Positions 1 through 11,981 of a stretch of DNA of 64,000 nt are shown in pieces. The stretch is from positions 32,934,001-32,998,000 of the forward strand of contig BSBM01001719.1 of assembly GCA_027924585.1 (NCBI GenBank), given 5' to 3'. Position 1 is the stretch's first letter. The number at the start of each line of letters is the position of its first letter. The notes beneath the pieces were generated by a model. It was not told where the DNA came from. It searched no databases and saw nothing but the letters and a program-made list of their open reading frames with translations. The stretch is from Larix kaempferi (lineage: Eukaryota > Streptophyta > Pinopsida > Pinales > Pinaceae). A program made the translations under genes and the position numbers.

Positions 1-76
1 TCAAACACCTAGGAAAGTATCAAAATGATTAATACTTTATATCCTAAGTCTAAAGTGGTTTTTTAATATTCTAACA
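1..76 (-). repeat. Partial 3' LTR at window edge
   Basis: On the minus strand a TGTTAGAATATT start follows directly after a G-rich polypurine tract (84-77), which is the normal boundary of a 3' LTR. Only 76 bases are inside the window, so length and the paired LTR cannot be checked. Confidence 0.5.
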
Positions 77-751
77 CCCCCCTTAAGCTTGGCTTAGTGT
101 GAGTGTTAGGTCCCAAGCAACAAAGGCTTATGGTCACCCCTTTATAATTATTATTCTCGTGTAAATTGAGGAAACGGGGAAAACCTCATGGGAAAAAACA
201 CTCCCTCAAAAATAGACATGTGCACACCAAAACTTAATGCTGCTCCAAACTCAAGTAGGTGTGAACTTGATCAGATGTCTGGAGTTATATTCCTTTTTGG
301 AAGAAGTGGATCATGCTCCAAAACCATGTGATTGAATTCTCCATCAATGGATGCAAGTGAATATGGAAGCTCTTTGAACCAAACTTGATCAGAACAAATC
401 TATGAATATGCAGATCATTCTGGAACTTGAATTTCGATCCACATGAGGAAAAACAGGCTCCAATCAAATATGATTTCTCTTCAAACTTGAACTTCTAATT
501 AGTGGAAGTTAAATCAGCTCCAAGAATTTATAGATGGCTCCTTGTGATCTCCTTTGAACCAACAGGGGTGAGATCAAAACCAAAATCACCAAAATATGCT
601 TGATACTTGAACCCAAGCAAATGGTAGTGTCCTCCATCTTCAGTGAAACTCTGAGTACATATTCTAATGATCAAATATAAGTACATAGGAAGCATGTGAT
701 CAAGGAGAGTGAATGCATCACCTCCAAACTCGGATCTAACCTCCAAAACAT

Positions 752-1345
752 TCAGTAGATCATCATTCTCCACACCAGCAGACTCATATGAAAGGGAGGA
801 TTCAAAACCTCTTCATATTTTAGAGCATAAACTTGCTTATCTTTCTCAGAATTCATAATAGAAGACTCATTAGAGAACATGTGAGAATGGATGGACATAT
901 CTTCAACAAAATCAGGAACTAGTGTTGAAGATTCTGCAGTTTGATCTTCAAGAACAACTTCATCATAAAATATTGTGATTAAGACATTGGTGACATCAAT
1001 GAGTTGATTTGAGGAGGTATCTATGGTAGGCTCTCTCTCCATATGGATTATCTCTTCCTCATCATCTTTCATTCCAAATTATCTGTCGAAAATGCACCAG
1101 AGCTCACTTGGAGTATCAACAATATCAATGATGTAGCAGATCTTTGAAGATATGGAAAAACACATTGCTCCAAAATCTCTATCACAGTCAATAAACCAAT
1201 AATTGTTCTCTTCTAAGGATTCTAGCTCACTTACAACACCAATAGACATATCAAAGAGATCATGTCTCTTCAGATATGCGCTCATCTTTGGCTTCCACTC
1301 AACATAATTGAATGGTGTAAGAGGAGGAACTGAATTCAAATCCAT
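752..1345 (-). pseudogene. copia-type Gag fragment (retrotransposon gag/UBN2-like)
   Basis: The ATG at 1345 opens a protein with the copia Gag signature 'FNYVEWKPKM' (substrate-like W-x3-M), followed by 'SELWCIFDR', then an in-frame TAA, then 'FGMKDDEEEI' in the same frame. In copia Gags a similar 'LW..L...F' segment lies in this order, so the TAA is read as a premature stop. The C-terminal part (752-1072) is acidic and has no zinc knuckle. Gag would package element RNA in virus-like particles. Nothing suggests this copy is functional. Confidence 0.55.
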
Positions 1346-1489
1346 TGAAGAAGTTGTGTACCTGCAAAATAAACTCTGAAACTTATACTGGAAGACTCAT
1401 CTAGATCTAAGCTATGAGATCTCTAATCTCTAATACCATGTATAAATTCTATGTTTCTAATACCATGTAGAAATTCAACATAACATGGG

Positions 1490-4400
1490 ATAGAATTCCG
1501 ATAATCAGGGTTTCCAACACAATCAGAATCATTGAAACCAACCAATAAAGGGGTCCCCCTTGAATTGTATCAATCCCAATCTAAATTATGCCTTGGATAC
1601 ATTAAAGTATTCTTTTTGTTGTTTTCCAATGACTTTGATGGGGTGTTTGCATATACCGGGAAACAAGATCAACAACAAAGGATATATTAGGACGAGTATG
1701 AGTCAAGAAAAAACAAATATACTAATTAAATGATGGTGCAAGGTGGAATCTACTTCGGGTGTAATGCAGGCAACATTAAGTTTGACCGCAGAAAACAAGG
1801 GAGATGGGGTTGGTTTACAATCTTCTATGTGAAAGCGGTGAAGAAGGTCACAAGCATACTTAGACTAAGAAAGAAAAAGTATTTCTTTGGTTTGAAAGAC
1901 TTGAATGCTAATAAAATAATGTAAATGTTCTAAGTCGATCATTTCAATTTTCTTCTTAGTGCTTAAAAGTTTAGGGTCACTACTAGTTAGAATAATGTCA
2001 TTAACATAAAGAACAAGGATTATGAGATGGTTTCCTACTTTCTTGGTATAAACATTGGACTCAGAATGATATCTAGAAGAACCAGTGTCAAGAAGAAAGC
2101 TATCCATTATGGCATACCAAACCAGACTCGGTGCTTGCTTAAGGCCATAGAGAGATTTCTTAAAGCAACAAACAAAATTGGAGTCATTTTAAACATAGAT
2201 AAGAGGTTGTTTGATTTTTTTTTTTTGCAAATCCCTATGAAAGAAGGCATATTTGACATCCAGTTGATGGAACTACTTTTTATATGAAGTGAAAAGGCTA
2301 GAGGAAGGTAGAGGGAGTTCAATTTGGAGATAGGGGAAAAGGTTTCATTGTAATCAATCTCTTCAACTTGGGAAAATACTTTGGCAGCTAATCGAGCCTT
2401 ATGTCTTTCAACTCTTCTATCTAATGCATACTTAGTTCTATACACCCATTTACATCTGATAAGTTTTGTTCATTTCGGAAGAGGTACAATATCCCAAGTA
2501 CCATTCACCATTAAGGAATGATACTCTTCATTCATTGTCATGTCCCAATTCAGATGGCTAGAAGTTTATGCAAATGTTTTTGGATCATGAGTCTCTAAAA
2601 CTTGAGCCAAAACATAAGAGGCTCACTAGAAATTTGAGCATGTTTGACGTTGATCTATAGGATCACCTTCAAGATCACCAATTGTTTCTCATGTTGTACA
2701 GAACCATCTAAGAAGCAATGGTGTTGGTACATGTTCATGTTCAACAGATCCAACTAGAGGAAGGTGAGCAAGCAAAGGTGGATTTTCATTTTAACTATCA
2801 TCATCTCAAAAAGTAATGAGAATAGGATCACTAGTAGAGATGTCAAGAATTGAAGATAGCATAATCGTCAAACAAGGCTCATAGTGCGAAGATGGAACAA
2901 ACATTGATTTAGGCTCACATGCCGAGATATTTTGATCAAATTTAACATCTCTCTTAATAATAATTTCATTGGAATGATATTGAAGAAGTATATAACCTTT
3001 AACATCTTTAGAATATTCAACACAAATGCACTTCTCACTCTTAGGATGTAATTCTTTCCATTTTTCATCAAGAATGTGAGCCCTTGCTTCACTACCAAAT
3101 AGATAAAAGTGGCTTAAATCTGGTTTAATTTTACTATGCTTCTTCTGGTTTTTTATCTTTTAAAGCCTTTGTGGGAGTGCAATTAATTATGTAATTGGCA
3201 CAGTAAATGGAATCTTCCCAAAAATGAGAACTTAATCTCTTGGATTGGAGCATACAATTTGTCATTTCCCTTAATGTGTGATTCCTTCTCTCAATAACAC
3301 CATTTTATTTTGGTGTGTATGGAACATTATGTTGCATCTGAATGCTCTATGTAGTGCAGTAATTTGAAAATTTGTTGTTTACTTATTTGCTTCCATTATT
3401 TATTCTTAACTTTTGTATTTGATGCCCATATTGTTTTTCTACAAGGGCATTGTGGGCCAAAGACATGTCAAAAAATTCACACTTAAGTTTTAAGAAGTAA
3501 ACCCAAGTGCATCTAGAGAATTAAACAATGAAATTCAATAAATACTTGAATTTAGAGAAGAAGTAAAAGAAAGTGGATTGCACAAAGAACTGTAAACAAG
3601 ATGCAAGGGAGACAACCCGTGACAAGAGTCATGTTTGTCAAATTTCTCTCGATGATGTTTTTCGAGAACACACTCAAGGCATACACCATCTCTTTAAGAA
3701 ACAAGAGGAATGCTAGTCACCATTTTCTAATTCCATGGTTGTTGCAATGAAATATAATTTAGATGACCAAATAACTAATGCCAAATTTTTCTCAAGTCAT
3801 TTCCATGAGAAATAAAAACCAATGAAAAAGATGATGGCGCAAAGTTTTCAAATATATAAAACTTAGTAATATCATCATAAATTCCAATTGATAGGACATT
3901 CTTAGGATATTTTAAATCTTTGATTACAACTTGGTGAGGTTAAAAATATACATTCTTACCTTCAATAGAATGAGTGATATGATAAACTAACAAATGATTG
4001 CAGGAAAGACTTGAAACACATAATGCATCTTTAAAATTACCATCATCTAGCTGAATTATTCCAACCCCTGCAACTAAGAGATATATCGTCACCAACAAAT
4101 ATATTTTTATTGTTACATTCATGAAGAATAGAAAAATGGTATTATCCTTAACCATATGATCATATGCTCTAGAATCAATGGGCCACTCATTAATAGACAA
4201 AGAATTAGATGATGCATTGAAGGAAAAACCAAAAGCAGAAACTACATGTCCATGACAAGATGAGTAAGAAGAAGAATCAAGATTGATGTTGTGTGTCTTC
4301 ATTACTGCTTCCAAGGCTTCCATTTTCTTGAAACACTTAGATTTCACATGACCATCTCACCCACAAAAACTACAATGTTGTTTAGTCTTCTTACCTTTTG

Positions 4401-5145
4401 ATTTAGTTCCTTTATCACTAGTGGGTGTAGGAACTTGTTGAGGGGTTTTGAAACCCTTGTTTTGTTTATTGTTGCAAGGTTGTTACTTCTTTGGATGCTT
4501 GGATTTCTCATTATGTTGTGCCATTAAGGATTTTTTAGATGTACTAGCAAATTTTGATCACTCTAAGATGCAAGATATTATCTTGCTCTCTAACTAAAGA
4601 ATTACACAAATATTCAAGAGTGGAGTTTTGGTAAGCAAACCCTACAACTTCTCTAGTGAAGTGAAAAGTAGATACGAAAATAGAATAAACACTACCAAGC
4701 TTAGTAAGAATAGCATAAATACATTGGAAATATGGCTTATTTATTGCATTCTTCAACTAAGAGATTTACGGGTTTTGAATTTAGATAGATAGTCTTCAAC
4801 AAAATATATTAAATCACTTGGATCTAATACAACTAATTTATTTTCAAGCAAGTGAGCTTGAATCTCTTTGTGTTCACCAAATATCGTTTCCAAATTTTTC
4901 CAAGCTACATCAGAACGGTCAATTCCTCGAAGGCGAAATTGTAAGTCATTAGAGATGGACATGTTGATTAATCCACTTGCTTCATCATTTTACTATTACA
5001 TTTAACTTTTTTTGACGTATCACTTGGGCCTATTTCTTTTCCCAAAATAATATGATAGAGTCATTTACTTCGTAAGACATCCTCCATATGACATTTCCAT
5101 GAGAAGTAGTTGGTATTGGTAAGAAAAAGATCACTTGGACTAGCC
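1490..5145 (-). pseudogene. copia gag-pol polyprotein remnant
   Basis: The gene starts at the ATG ending at 5145 ('MASPSDLFLTNTNYFSWK', a copia Gag N-terminus). Gag continues at 4962-4753 ('VAWKNLETIFGEHKE'). A CCHC knuckle near 4350 reads C-S-F-C-G-stop-D-G-H-V-K-S-K-C, with TGA where an Arg (CGA) codon is plausible. The protease region (4190-4140) has 'WPIDSRAYDHMV' where the family has D-S-G-A. The integrase C-terminal segment lies near 3060-2870 ('KSEKCICVEYSKDVKGY'). Reverse transcriptase covers 2445-1865 with 'ERHKARLAAKVFSQVE' and a catalytic box reading Y-V-N-D instead of Y-V-D-D. RNase H follows to about 1490 ('QTPHQSHWKTTKRIL', 'GFNDSDCVGNPD'). Most of the integrase core (about 3100-3940) is too decayed to read. 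There are many frame changes and stops; no function is expected. Confidence 0.75.
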
Positions 5146-5969
5146 ATATAGTATTCAAGAAATATAGCTTCAAAAGTCGAATTGTCTACATGCAAAGATC
5201 TTGAAAAAATAGGGAGTTAAAAAAATGGCACTAAAAATGGATTCTTGAAGTCACAATTATGCCTTATGAAAAAAAAACATAAAATGGAACCAAGGAGCCA
5301 CGTGGTAGGAAAATATTGATCCATGTGGTGATGCAACTATTGATTAATAAAAAATTCTCTCCCTTGACTAAATTTGACTATAATCTAACTTTTACAGATA
5401 AATATTTTTTAAAATAAGTGAGAAACACTTTTACAATGAAGTTACTTTATAAATTAAAGTTACATTATTTTTTTTCAAAAAATAACTTAGTAAAAAGAGG
5501 TACTTGAACTCAATACCTCTTACTCAATAAACTAACTTTCAACCAAGTGAGTTAAACAAAATATAAAATAATTTTATGAAGCAGACTTGTTGTTGTCAAA
5601 GAGCATGACTACCCAAAAACCCTTGGTTTTGGTTTGCAAAACACTTTTTAAACAAGCACACATAAACAACAATTCCAAATCGAAACATTTCAATTTTGGG
5701 GGTAGATCTTGGTTAGCTTACTCAAAAAATGCAAGTTTTCTCGTTGTTTATGGATTATCAAGTTCGTAAAGGTGCATGGAAAAGAGTATATGTAGTCAAG
5801 AAAACTCTTTCTGTTATGTTTATTTCTTGTTGAGTTTGCATAAAGCACATGACGAAGAACATGCACATATAGAAAAGGTAACAACCTCAAAATAAAATAG
5901 AAAATGAAGCTGAAATATGAAACAATGTGAGATTTATTAAAAAAATATAAATTGAATATAAATAGTATA
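5146..5969. other. Probable leader of the decayed copia element; no gene
   Basis: AT-rich sequence between the copia Gag start (5145) and the left edge of the gypsy-type insertion (5970). Short ORFs here (for example 5690-5998 minus, 5587-5769 plus) resemble nothing I know. By position it is the untranslated leader of the minus-strand copia element. Confidence 0.4.
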
Positions 5970-7771
5970 TGTAATTTACCCAACCCCCTATTAGGCACAC
6001 TAACTCAAATCTACAACTTGGCCACACAGAAGGTAGGCTTGACGCACTTACAAACTACAAATAAGGTTGATTGAAGGTCAATACTTCGACAGTGCACTTT
6101 CGGGAGTACGTCACTCTCGGGTAGACTCCTTGGGCTAAACCCAAGGCTTCAAGGCAATTGCCCCGAGACTTTTGTGGAAATTCCACTGCTTCTAGTGAAG
6201 TATGGAATTAATCTAACCTTATTTAATCTAGATGGACTACCCCCAAACTTGTATGAACTTAATATGACTTTACAAATAAGATTTGACAGTAAAAATCCCA
6301 AACAATTGCAGAGGGTGAGTCTTGGACTAGTGAAGGTGAGGATTTACAAATAAATTTGAATGGACTCAGGAGCTTCCTAATTTATGTTCTGGAGATATGC
6401 ATGGGATTTAATACATCTAATTTGACTGATAGAACCTTCATATCATAGATTAGTAATACATTAGACAATAAAATTCATACTAATAGGAAACTAGACAATT
6501 TTTTGCTTACTAGGGCGCAAGCAGTGAAATAGTAAGTTACAAAAACCATCAAATGATCATGAATTCCTCATTAAAAATGATAGATGAAATTAATTACATG
6601 TCCTTGAACATAAGCGAGATTAAATCAAATCATTGGAGCAACAAATGATAATCTATTGAAGTTAAATTTACAAAAAGTCCATAATTCTTAGGATTTTACA
6701 ACATAGAAGCAAAAATAGTGTCTCTGAGAAATAAAGGAAGGAATTTCACAACTGGATCAGAGCCATAGGAAGGAAAGGACCATGTTATAGCTCTCTAAAA
6801 TCACATGAACAACCTCAACAACTCATAGGGGGCACAAAAGCTCAAATTGCTCTCTTCTCTGACCAAAACATCTCACATCATAAACATTGTTGCAATTATC
6901 TCTTCACAATCTCTTGAGACTTGAACACTTCAATATATGGAATGGATCAGACCTGAAAATAACACTCTCACGGATGCATTAGAATCCATGAAGAAGACTA
7001 GTCATCCTATTCCTCAAGCTTCCAACATAAGACCTCACAATCTTTCAGCTGGATCAAGGTTTGCAATGGGGCACATCACCTAATGTTGGCCAGGGACGCA
7101 TCACCCAAGCCTCTGAGATGTAGAGCTTGCAAGCCAAATTATAAAATGACCAAAATATGTGCACCGGGGTGCACCTCCTTCTTTTATAAAATGATTTTGT
7201 CTCTAGATACATTGAATGTGGTCCACCCTCATCAACCAATGTGCCCTCATTGACTAATTTGGTTGTTGCAACTTTTACCTTTCTTTTTCCTTGCTTTGTT
7301 TCCTTTATGCTTTGTCTGCTTTTCTGGTTTTGGAAACATCTTTATTTTTCTAGATTTTATATGCTTTCCTACTTTTCCTATTTTTCTGCTTTCTTCTACT
7401 TTTATGAACTTTCATGCTTTTTTCTTTTCTGATTTTTTCCTGCTTTTATGTTGCCTTTCATATTTTTAGTGGATTTATGGATTTTTTTCTGCTTTTCTTC
7501 TACTTAAAATTTTGTATGATAGCTCAATGGGTCCACATATCTCATATGAACCCTCCTAGCCACCTAATCATGTCCACTCATCATCAAATTAAATAATAAT
7601 AAAATATTTACAATTAATACAATGCACACTTTCCTAAGTTCCAAATTTATTTAAGCTTGACAATTAATACATTCAAAATTAACCCCTATACTTATTAATT
7701 TTTTTCCAGAATTTATAGGGATTGATAAGGTAGAAGGATGGCCATGAATCCCTCAGGAAGGGAATATTATA
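5970..7771 (-). repeat. 3' LTR of the gypsy-type element (1802 bp)
   Basis: Direct-repeat partner of 10187-11981. It aligns throughout, for example 'CCAAGGCTTCAAGG', 'GGGCACATCACC' and the T/C-rich block. It starts TGTAATTTACCC and ends GGGAATATTATA. A pyrimidine-rich tract at about 7260-7510 on the plus strand is shared with the other LTR. Confidence 0.85.
7260..7510. repeat. Polypyrimidine tract with TTTTCTGCTTT-like repeats, inside LTR
   Basis: About 250 bases with very few purines on the plus strand and recurring T(3-5)CTGCTTTT / CCTGCTTTTATG units. The same tract is present in the partner LTR at about 11480-11720. In the direction of element transcription (minus) it is an A/G-rich strand. 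Confidence 0.7.
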
Positions 7772-8204
7772 GTCCTCCCCACCAAAAAATTGCTTGTCCT
7801 CAAGCAATTGTAGTTGTGGATGCTGTAAAACTTGCTCAACTATTTTATCTGGTGGTCTACTAGGAGGAAAGTTCTCAAAAACCTTCTCATACCACCTTGC
7901 TTATTTCCAACACAAAGAGTCTTTTGAAGACTCACAAAACACCAAGAAGAAAAATAATATTTCCATCCATCATAAGATTTCCCACGTAGGAAATCATGCC
8001 ACTGCTTCCCATGGATAGACTTCTGAAATTTAAGGCCGACTTGCCCTCTAGGATCCCATTGGTGTTGTTGCATCCCTCTCAATAATTTGGTCCCTTGCAA
8101 CAACTTGTCATTCCAAATGATTCTAGGATCCCATAAACATATTTATAGTGCATCAACACCAATGCCTATGAGAATACTTTCCATTTGATCCAAAATAATT
8201 TGGA
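7742..8204 (-). pseudogene. C-terminal tail of gypsy-type polyprotein
   Basis: Near 7915-7742 one minus frame reads 'VFENFPPSRPPDKIV' and runs through 'LQLLEDKQFFGGED' up to the LTR. Many plant gypsy elements end their polyprotein this way after the integrase, so I read this as the residual C-terminus. Upstream (8103-7840) another frame is open for 87 residues but matches no domain I recognise; stops and frame changes separate it from the tail. The integrase catalytic core is absent. Confidence 0.4.
7772..7810 (-). promoter_or_regulatory. Polypurine tract and adjoining stem-loop
   Basis: Minus strand, directly before the 3' LTR: GGTGGGGAGGAC, the expected primer for plus-strand DNA synthesis. 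Just upstream (7789-7808) is a perfect 8-bp inverted repeat with a 4-base loop, ATTGCTTG-tcct-CAAGCAAT. It also encodes the end of a reading frame ('LLEDKQFFGGED'), so coding end, hairpin and polypurine tract are packed into about 40 bases. Confidence 0.6.
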
Positions 8205-8714
8205 TCACTCTTGTGCCTTCAAATCTCTTTCTTGGACTCCTACATCCAATATTCCATTAATGTAAATTAATCCTTTATCAGGAGTCCTACCTTGTTGGAG
8301 GTATCCATGTCTCAATATTTCTCTCATACAATGTGAAGACACCACTTGACTAGGATAGGTGTTGATGCCTTGTAAAATTATCTGCTTCCCATCAGAATCT
8401 TTGAAACTTATTTGAGGCACCTGATCATTCATGGAATGCTCTCCAATGGAGTACAACCATTGTAATCCCAACACCAAGTTGTTTTCATCAACATTAAAAA
8501 CATAAAAACTATCTGTTAAGGTATAATATCCTATGGTTACTTGTAGATTTGGAATCCATTTAGTACAATCCATGGATTTATTACCTAGTATGATGACCGT
8601 GAAACCTTCAAAGGTTTCAGTAGGAAGCTTCCTTCTTTCCACCAAGGCTGAGTCAATGAAATTATGAGTAGCACCTCCATCAACAAAAATTGTAACTCTT
8701 TGACCCTGCACCAC
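8205..8714 (-). pseudogene. Retropepsin-like aspartic protease (gypsy type)
   Basis: A 169-residue open frame. Near residue 12 it has 'FVDGGATHNFID', matching the gypsy protease active-site form [VI]-D-[SG]-G-[AS]-T-H-N-F-I-D, with the catalytic Asp kept. Further on it has 'DSFYVFNVDENNLVLGLQWL', the second conserved strand ('LGxxWL'). The enzyme would cut the Gag-Pol polyprotein. It follows a zinc knuckle (about 8940-8855), as expected after Gag, and ends without the reverse transcriptase that normally follows. The first Met is internal to a longer polyprotein, not a real start. Confidence 0.75.
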
Positions 8715-8851
8715 TCCCTTGAATCTAAGAGTGTAAGAGAGGTAGTCCTGTCATGACTGCAATCTTTCCACTTGTAGGTGGTAGGTGTTTTTCATATGTT
8801 GTCTCATAACCACCATCTACTTCAACCTGTACTTCCTCAACTTCGCTCTCT

Positions 8852-8945
8852 CAAAATACCTCAATGTAGTGTGCCTTACCCTTAGCACACTTGTGGCTCG
8901 GATCCCATGGTTCCTGGCAAGAGAAGCATAGCTTTCTCCTCCTTC
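8852..8945 (-). pseudogene. Gag zinc knuckle of gypsy-type element
   Basis: One minus frame reads 'KLCFSCQEPWDPSHKCAKGK'. This has the C-x2-C-x7-H-x-C spacing common in plant gypsy Gags, directly before the protease. Flanking frames carry stops. An 85-residue open frame over the same bases in another frame is a shadow. Confidence 0.65.
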
Positions 8946-9099
8946 ATTCATCTCGGTCTCTAAAAGTGACCTCCTTCTGTAAATTTTATGTTGAATATTT
9001 TTTGGGAGGTTTCTTGTCCATGACTTTAGACAGAATATTGCTTCTTTAAGGAAATCTTGTTCTTGGTATGACATCCTACAAATCTCTTGTTCTTCTCAT

Positions 9100-10140
9100 T
9101 GCATCCTACAAGGTAGATGGTCTATAGGCTTTAACTAATCCTTTCAATGGCTATGCTAATCCTTCTATGAACAAAAGGATTAAGGGAGTTTCAGATATAT
9201 CGGTGACCATCACAATAGGCTTATGGAACTCAGAAAAATATACCTCCAGAGTTCATGTCTGTCTAATATACGCTAGCTCCCTAAAGGATATCTCGAGATC
9301 CTTCCAATCAAACCTATCAACCAATATTCTAGTGAAATCCTCATAGGTTGACACTTGGTCATGACCCAAGCTCTTCATACCATGGAACCACCAATCATTG
9401 GCCTCTCAATCAAGATGAAAGGAATCCATTTTGATGGCATCCCTTTCAGCCACGGGGTTCAATTGAAAATATGTATCCAATTTTTGGATCCATACACTTG
9501 CAGTGCAATTGGATGAACCATCAAAATATGGAATGGATATATTACCAATAATATTATTCAACTCAAAATTGTGTGCAGACATCCTGTTTCCATCTCTTGG
9601 ATGGACTTTGTATTGTGCTTCACATAATTACTTGAAGGGAAATGCTTTCCTGCAATCTTCACTCAGAGTTTGGTACTCTGCATAGAGATCCTCCCATGTA
9701 GCAATGGATCCACTATGCACTTTTGGTTCTTCTTTACTTGCTTCAGTAAACTTGGGCATGGTAGGACGTGGTTGACTCTTAATCTCACTCTTGAATTCAT
9801 GAGGCCAATTTTGAGGTCCTATTTTTGAAAATAGAGTCTCACCAAAGACATTCTTCCCTTCATCTTGAGAGCTATTATTGATCCCTTCTCCATATTTTTT
9901 TACAAATTGCTTGGCAAGGAATTCTTGAGTCTCATGACCCAGCTTGATGATGTTCTGGGATAGGTCTTGCATGCCTTTCAGCATGCTCTGAACAAATTAT
10001 TAGAACTATTCTCTCTAATCCATGTTAGACATGTATTTTCCTCCTTGAAGCTTTCCTTTAGTGGAGTCAACCTCCTCTTCAACAAAAATTTATTTTGGAT
10101 CTTTCCCTTTAGTAGATGGATTTCTCTTCGGACTCATCAA
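9100..10140 (-). pseudogene. Gag remnant of the gypsy-type element
   Basis: By position this is Gag, between the primer site (10185-10174) and the zinc knuckle (8945-8852). The best open frame is 9984-9628 (118 residues, charged, ending 'WEDLYAEYQTLSEDCRKAFPFK'). Below it (9620-9100) translations in mixed frames keep Gag-like aromatic and Trp content but are broken by stops. I do not see a clean Gag domain signature, so the call rests mainly on context. Confidence 0.45.
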
Positions 10141-10173
10141 GGATATTAATCAAGAGCAAGTTCAGAGGACCAT

Positions 10174-10185
10174 GCTCTGATACCA
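10174..10185 (-). promoter_or_regulatory. Primer-binding site (initiator Met tRNA)
   Basis: Minus strand TGGTATCAGAGC starts one base inside the right LTR end (10187). It is the standard complement to the 3' end of plant initiator-methionine tRNA and fixes the element's orientation. Confidence 0.85.
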
Positions 10186-10186
10186 T

Positions 10187-11981
10187 TGTAATGTACTCAA
10201 CCCCCTATTAGGAACACTAACTCAAATATAAAACTTGGGCACACAGAAGGTAGGCTTGAGACACTTAACAAGATTCAAATAAGGTTGACTCAAGGTCAAT
10301 ACTTTGACAGTACACTTTCGGGAGTATGTCACACCCAGGTAGACTCCTTGGTCTAAACCCAAGGCTTCAAGGAAATTTCGTCGAGACTTCTATGGAAAAT
10401 CCACTACTTTTGGTGCATTCTGGAAGTAATATAACCTTAGGTAATATAGATGTACTGCCCCCAGCCTGATATGGACTTTATTTGACTTGAAAAATAAGAT
10501 CTGACAATAAAACTCCTAAACAATTGCAAAGGGCAAGTCTTGGACTAGTGAAGGTGAGGATTTATTGATAAATTTGAATGGCCTCGGGAGCTTCCTAATT
10601 TCTGTTTTGGAGATATGGCTGGGATGTGATACATCTAATTGGACTAATAGAACCTTCATAAAATATATTAGTAAGACATTAGACAATAAAATTCATCCAA
10701 ACAAGAAACTAGACATTTTTTTGCTTACTAGGGCGCAAGCAGTGAAACAATAAGTTACAAACACCATCAAATGATCACGAATTCCTCATTAAAAATGATA
10801 TATAAAATAAATTACATGTCCTTGAACATCATCAAGCTCAAATCATATTTTTGGAGTAGGAAATGATAATCTATTGAAGCCAAATTTACAGAAAGTCCAT
10901 AATTCTTAGGATTTTACAACATAGAAGCAAAATATTGTCTCTAAGAAATAAAGGAAAAACTTTCACCATTGGATTAGATCCATGGGAATGAAATGACCAT
11001 GTTACAGATCTCTGAAATCACATGAACAACTGCAACAACTCACAAGGGTCGCAATATCTCATATTGTTCTCTTCTATGGTCAAAACATCTCACACTCATA
11101 AACATTGCTGCAACTATATCTTCACAATCTCTTGAGACTTGAACAATTCATGTTATGGAATGGATCAGACCTGAAACTAACACTCTCATGGATACATTAG
11201 ACGCTATGAAGAAGACTGGGTATCATATTCCTTAAGCTTCCAATGGAAGACCTCACAATATTTCAGTCGGATCAAGGTTTGCAATGGGGCACATCACCCA
11301 ATGTTGGCTAGGGGTGCATCACCCAAGCCTCTGAGATGCAAAGATATCAAGAAAAATTATCAAATGACCAAAATATGTGCATCAGGGCGAACCTCCTTCT
11401 TTTATAAGATGATTTGGTCTCCAAATACATTGAGTGTGGTCCATCCTCCTCAACCAATTCGCCCTAATTGACTAATTTTGTTGCTGTAGCTTTTACCTTT
11501 CTTTTTTCTTTCTTTGTTGCCTTTCAGCTTTGTCCACTTTTGGAAAAATCTTTATTTTCCTGGATTTGCTTTGCTTTCCTGCTTTTCTTGATCGTCTGCT
11601 TTTATGAACTTTCCTATTTTTATCCTGCTTTATTCTTTTCTGAGTTTTTCCTGCTTTTATGTTGCCTTCCATCTTTTTACTGGATTCATGGATTTGTTTT
11701 TTCTTTTATTCTAGTTTCCATTTTGGATGACAGCTCAATGGGTCCACATATCTCATATGCACCCTTCTAGCCACCTAATCATGTCCACTCATCATAAAAT
11801 TAAATAATAATAAAATATTGACCATTAATACAATCCACACTTTCCTAAGTTTCAAATTTAATTAAGCTTGACAATTAATATATTCAAATTAACCCCTATA
11901 CTTATTAAATTTTTGCCATAACCTATGGGGATTGATAAGGTAGAAGGATGGCCATGGATCCCTCGGGAAGGGGACATTACA
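10187..11981 (-). repeat. 5' LTR of the gypsy-type element (1795 bp)
   Basis: Starts TGTAATG, ends CATTACA (perfect 7-bp inverted termini), and pairs with 5970-7771. Followed on the right by GTTTA, the target-duplication partner of GTATA at 5965-5969. Confidence 0.85.

Larger units (their letters stand above)
1..1490 (-). mobile_element. Gag-only copia-like LTR element remnant, minus strand
   Basis: Read on the minus strand, this stretch has a primer-binding-like TGGTATTAGAG just below 1440, a gag-like ORF (1345 to 752), non-coding sequence, a polypurine tract (AAGGGGGG, 84-77) and the first 76 bases of a 3' LTR beginning TGTTAG, cut by the window edge. No protease, integrase or reverse transcriptase is seen between gag and the polypurine tract. 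It therefore looks like a non-autonomous or internally deleted copia relative. A matching 5' LTR is not visible to the right, where RNase H coding sequence of another copia element begins near 1490. The primer site and its surroundings are duplicated (ATGGTATTAGA twice, about 30 bases apart). Confidence 0.55.
5970..11981 (-). mobile_element. Ty3/gypsy-type LTR element lacking RT and integrase, minus strand
   Basis: Two long direct repeats (5970-7771 and 10187-11981) begin TGTAAT and end ATTATA/CATTACA, giving a perfect 7-bp terminal inverted repeat in the right copy. The flanks are GTATA on the left and GTTTA on the right, a 4/5 target duplication. On the minus strand a primer site TGGTATCAGAGC (10185-10174) follows the right LTR, and a purine-rich tract precedes the left LTR. 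Between them (2.4 kb) are Gag, a zinc knuckle, an aspartic protease and a short C-terminal tail, but no reverse transcriptase, RNase H or integrase core. The LTRs look roughly 85-90% alike by eye, so this is an old insertion. It would depend on enzymes supplied by another element. Confidence 0.8.
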
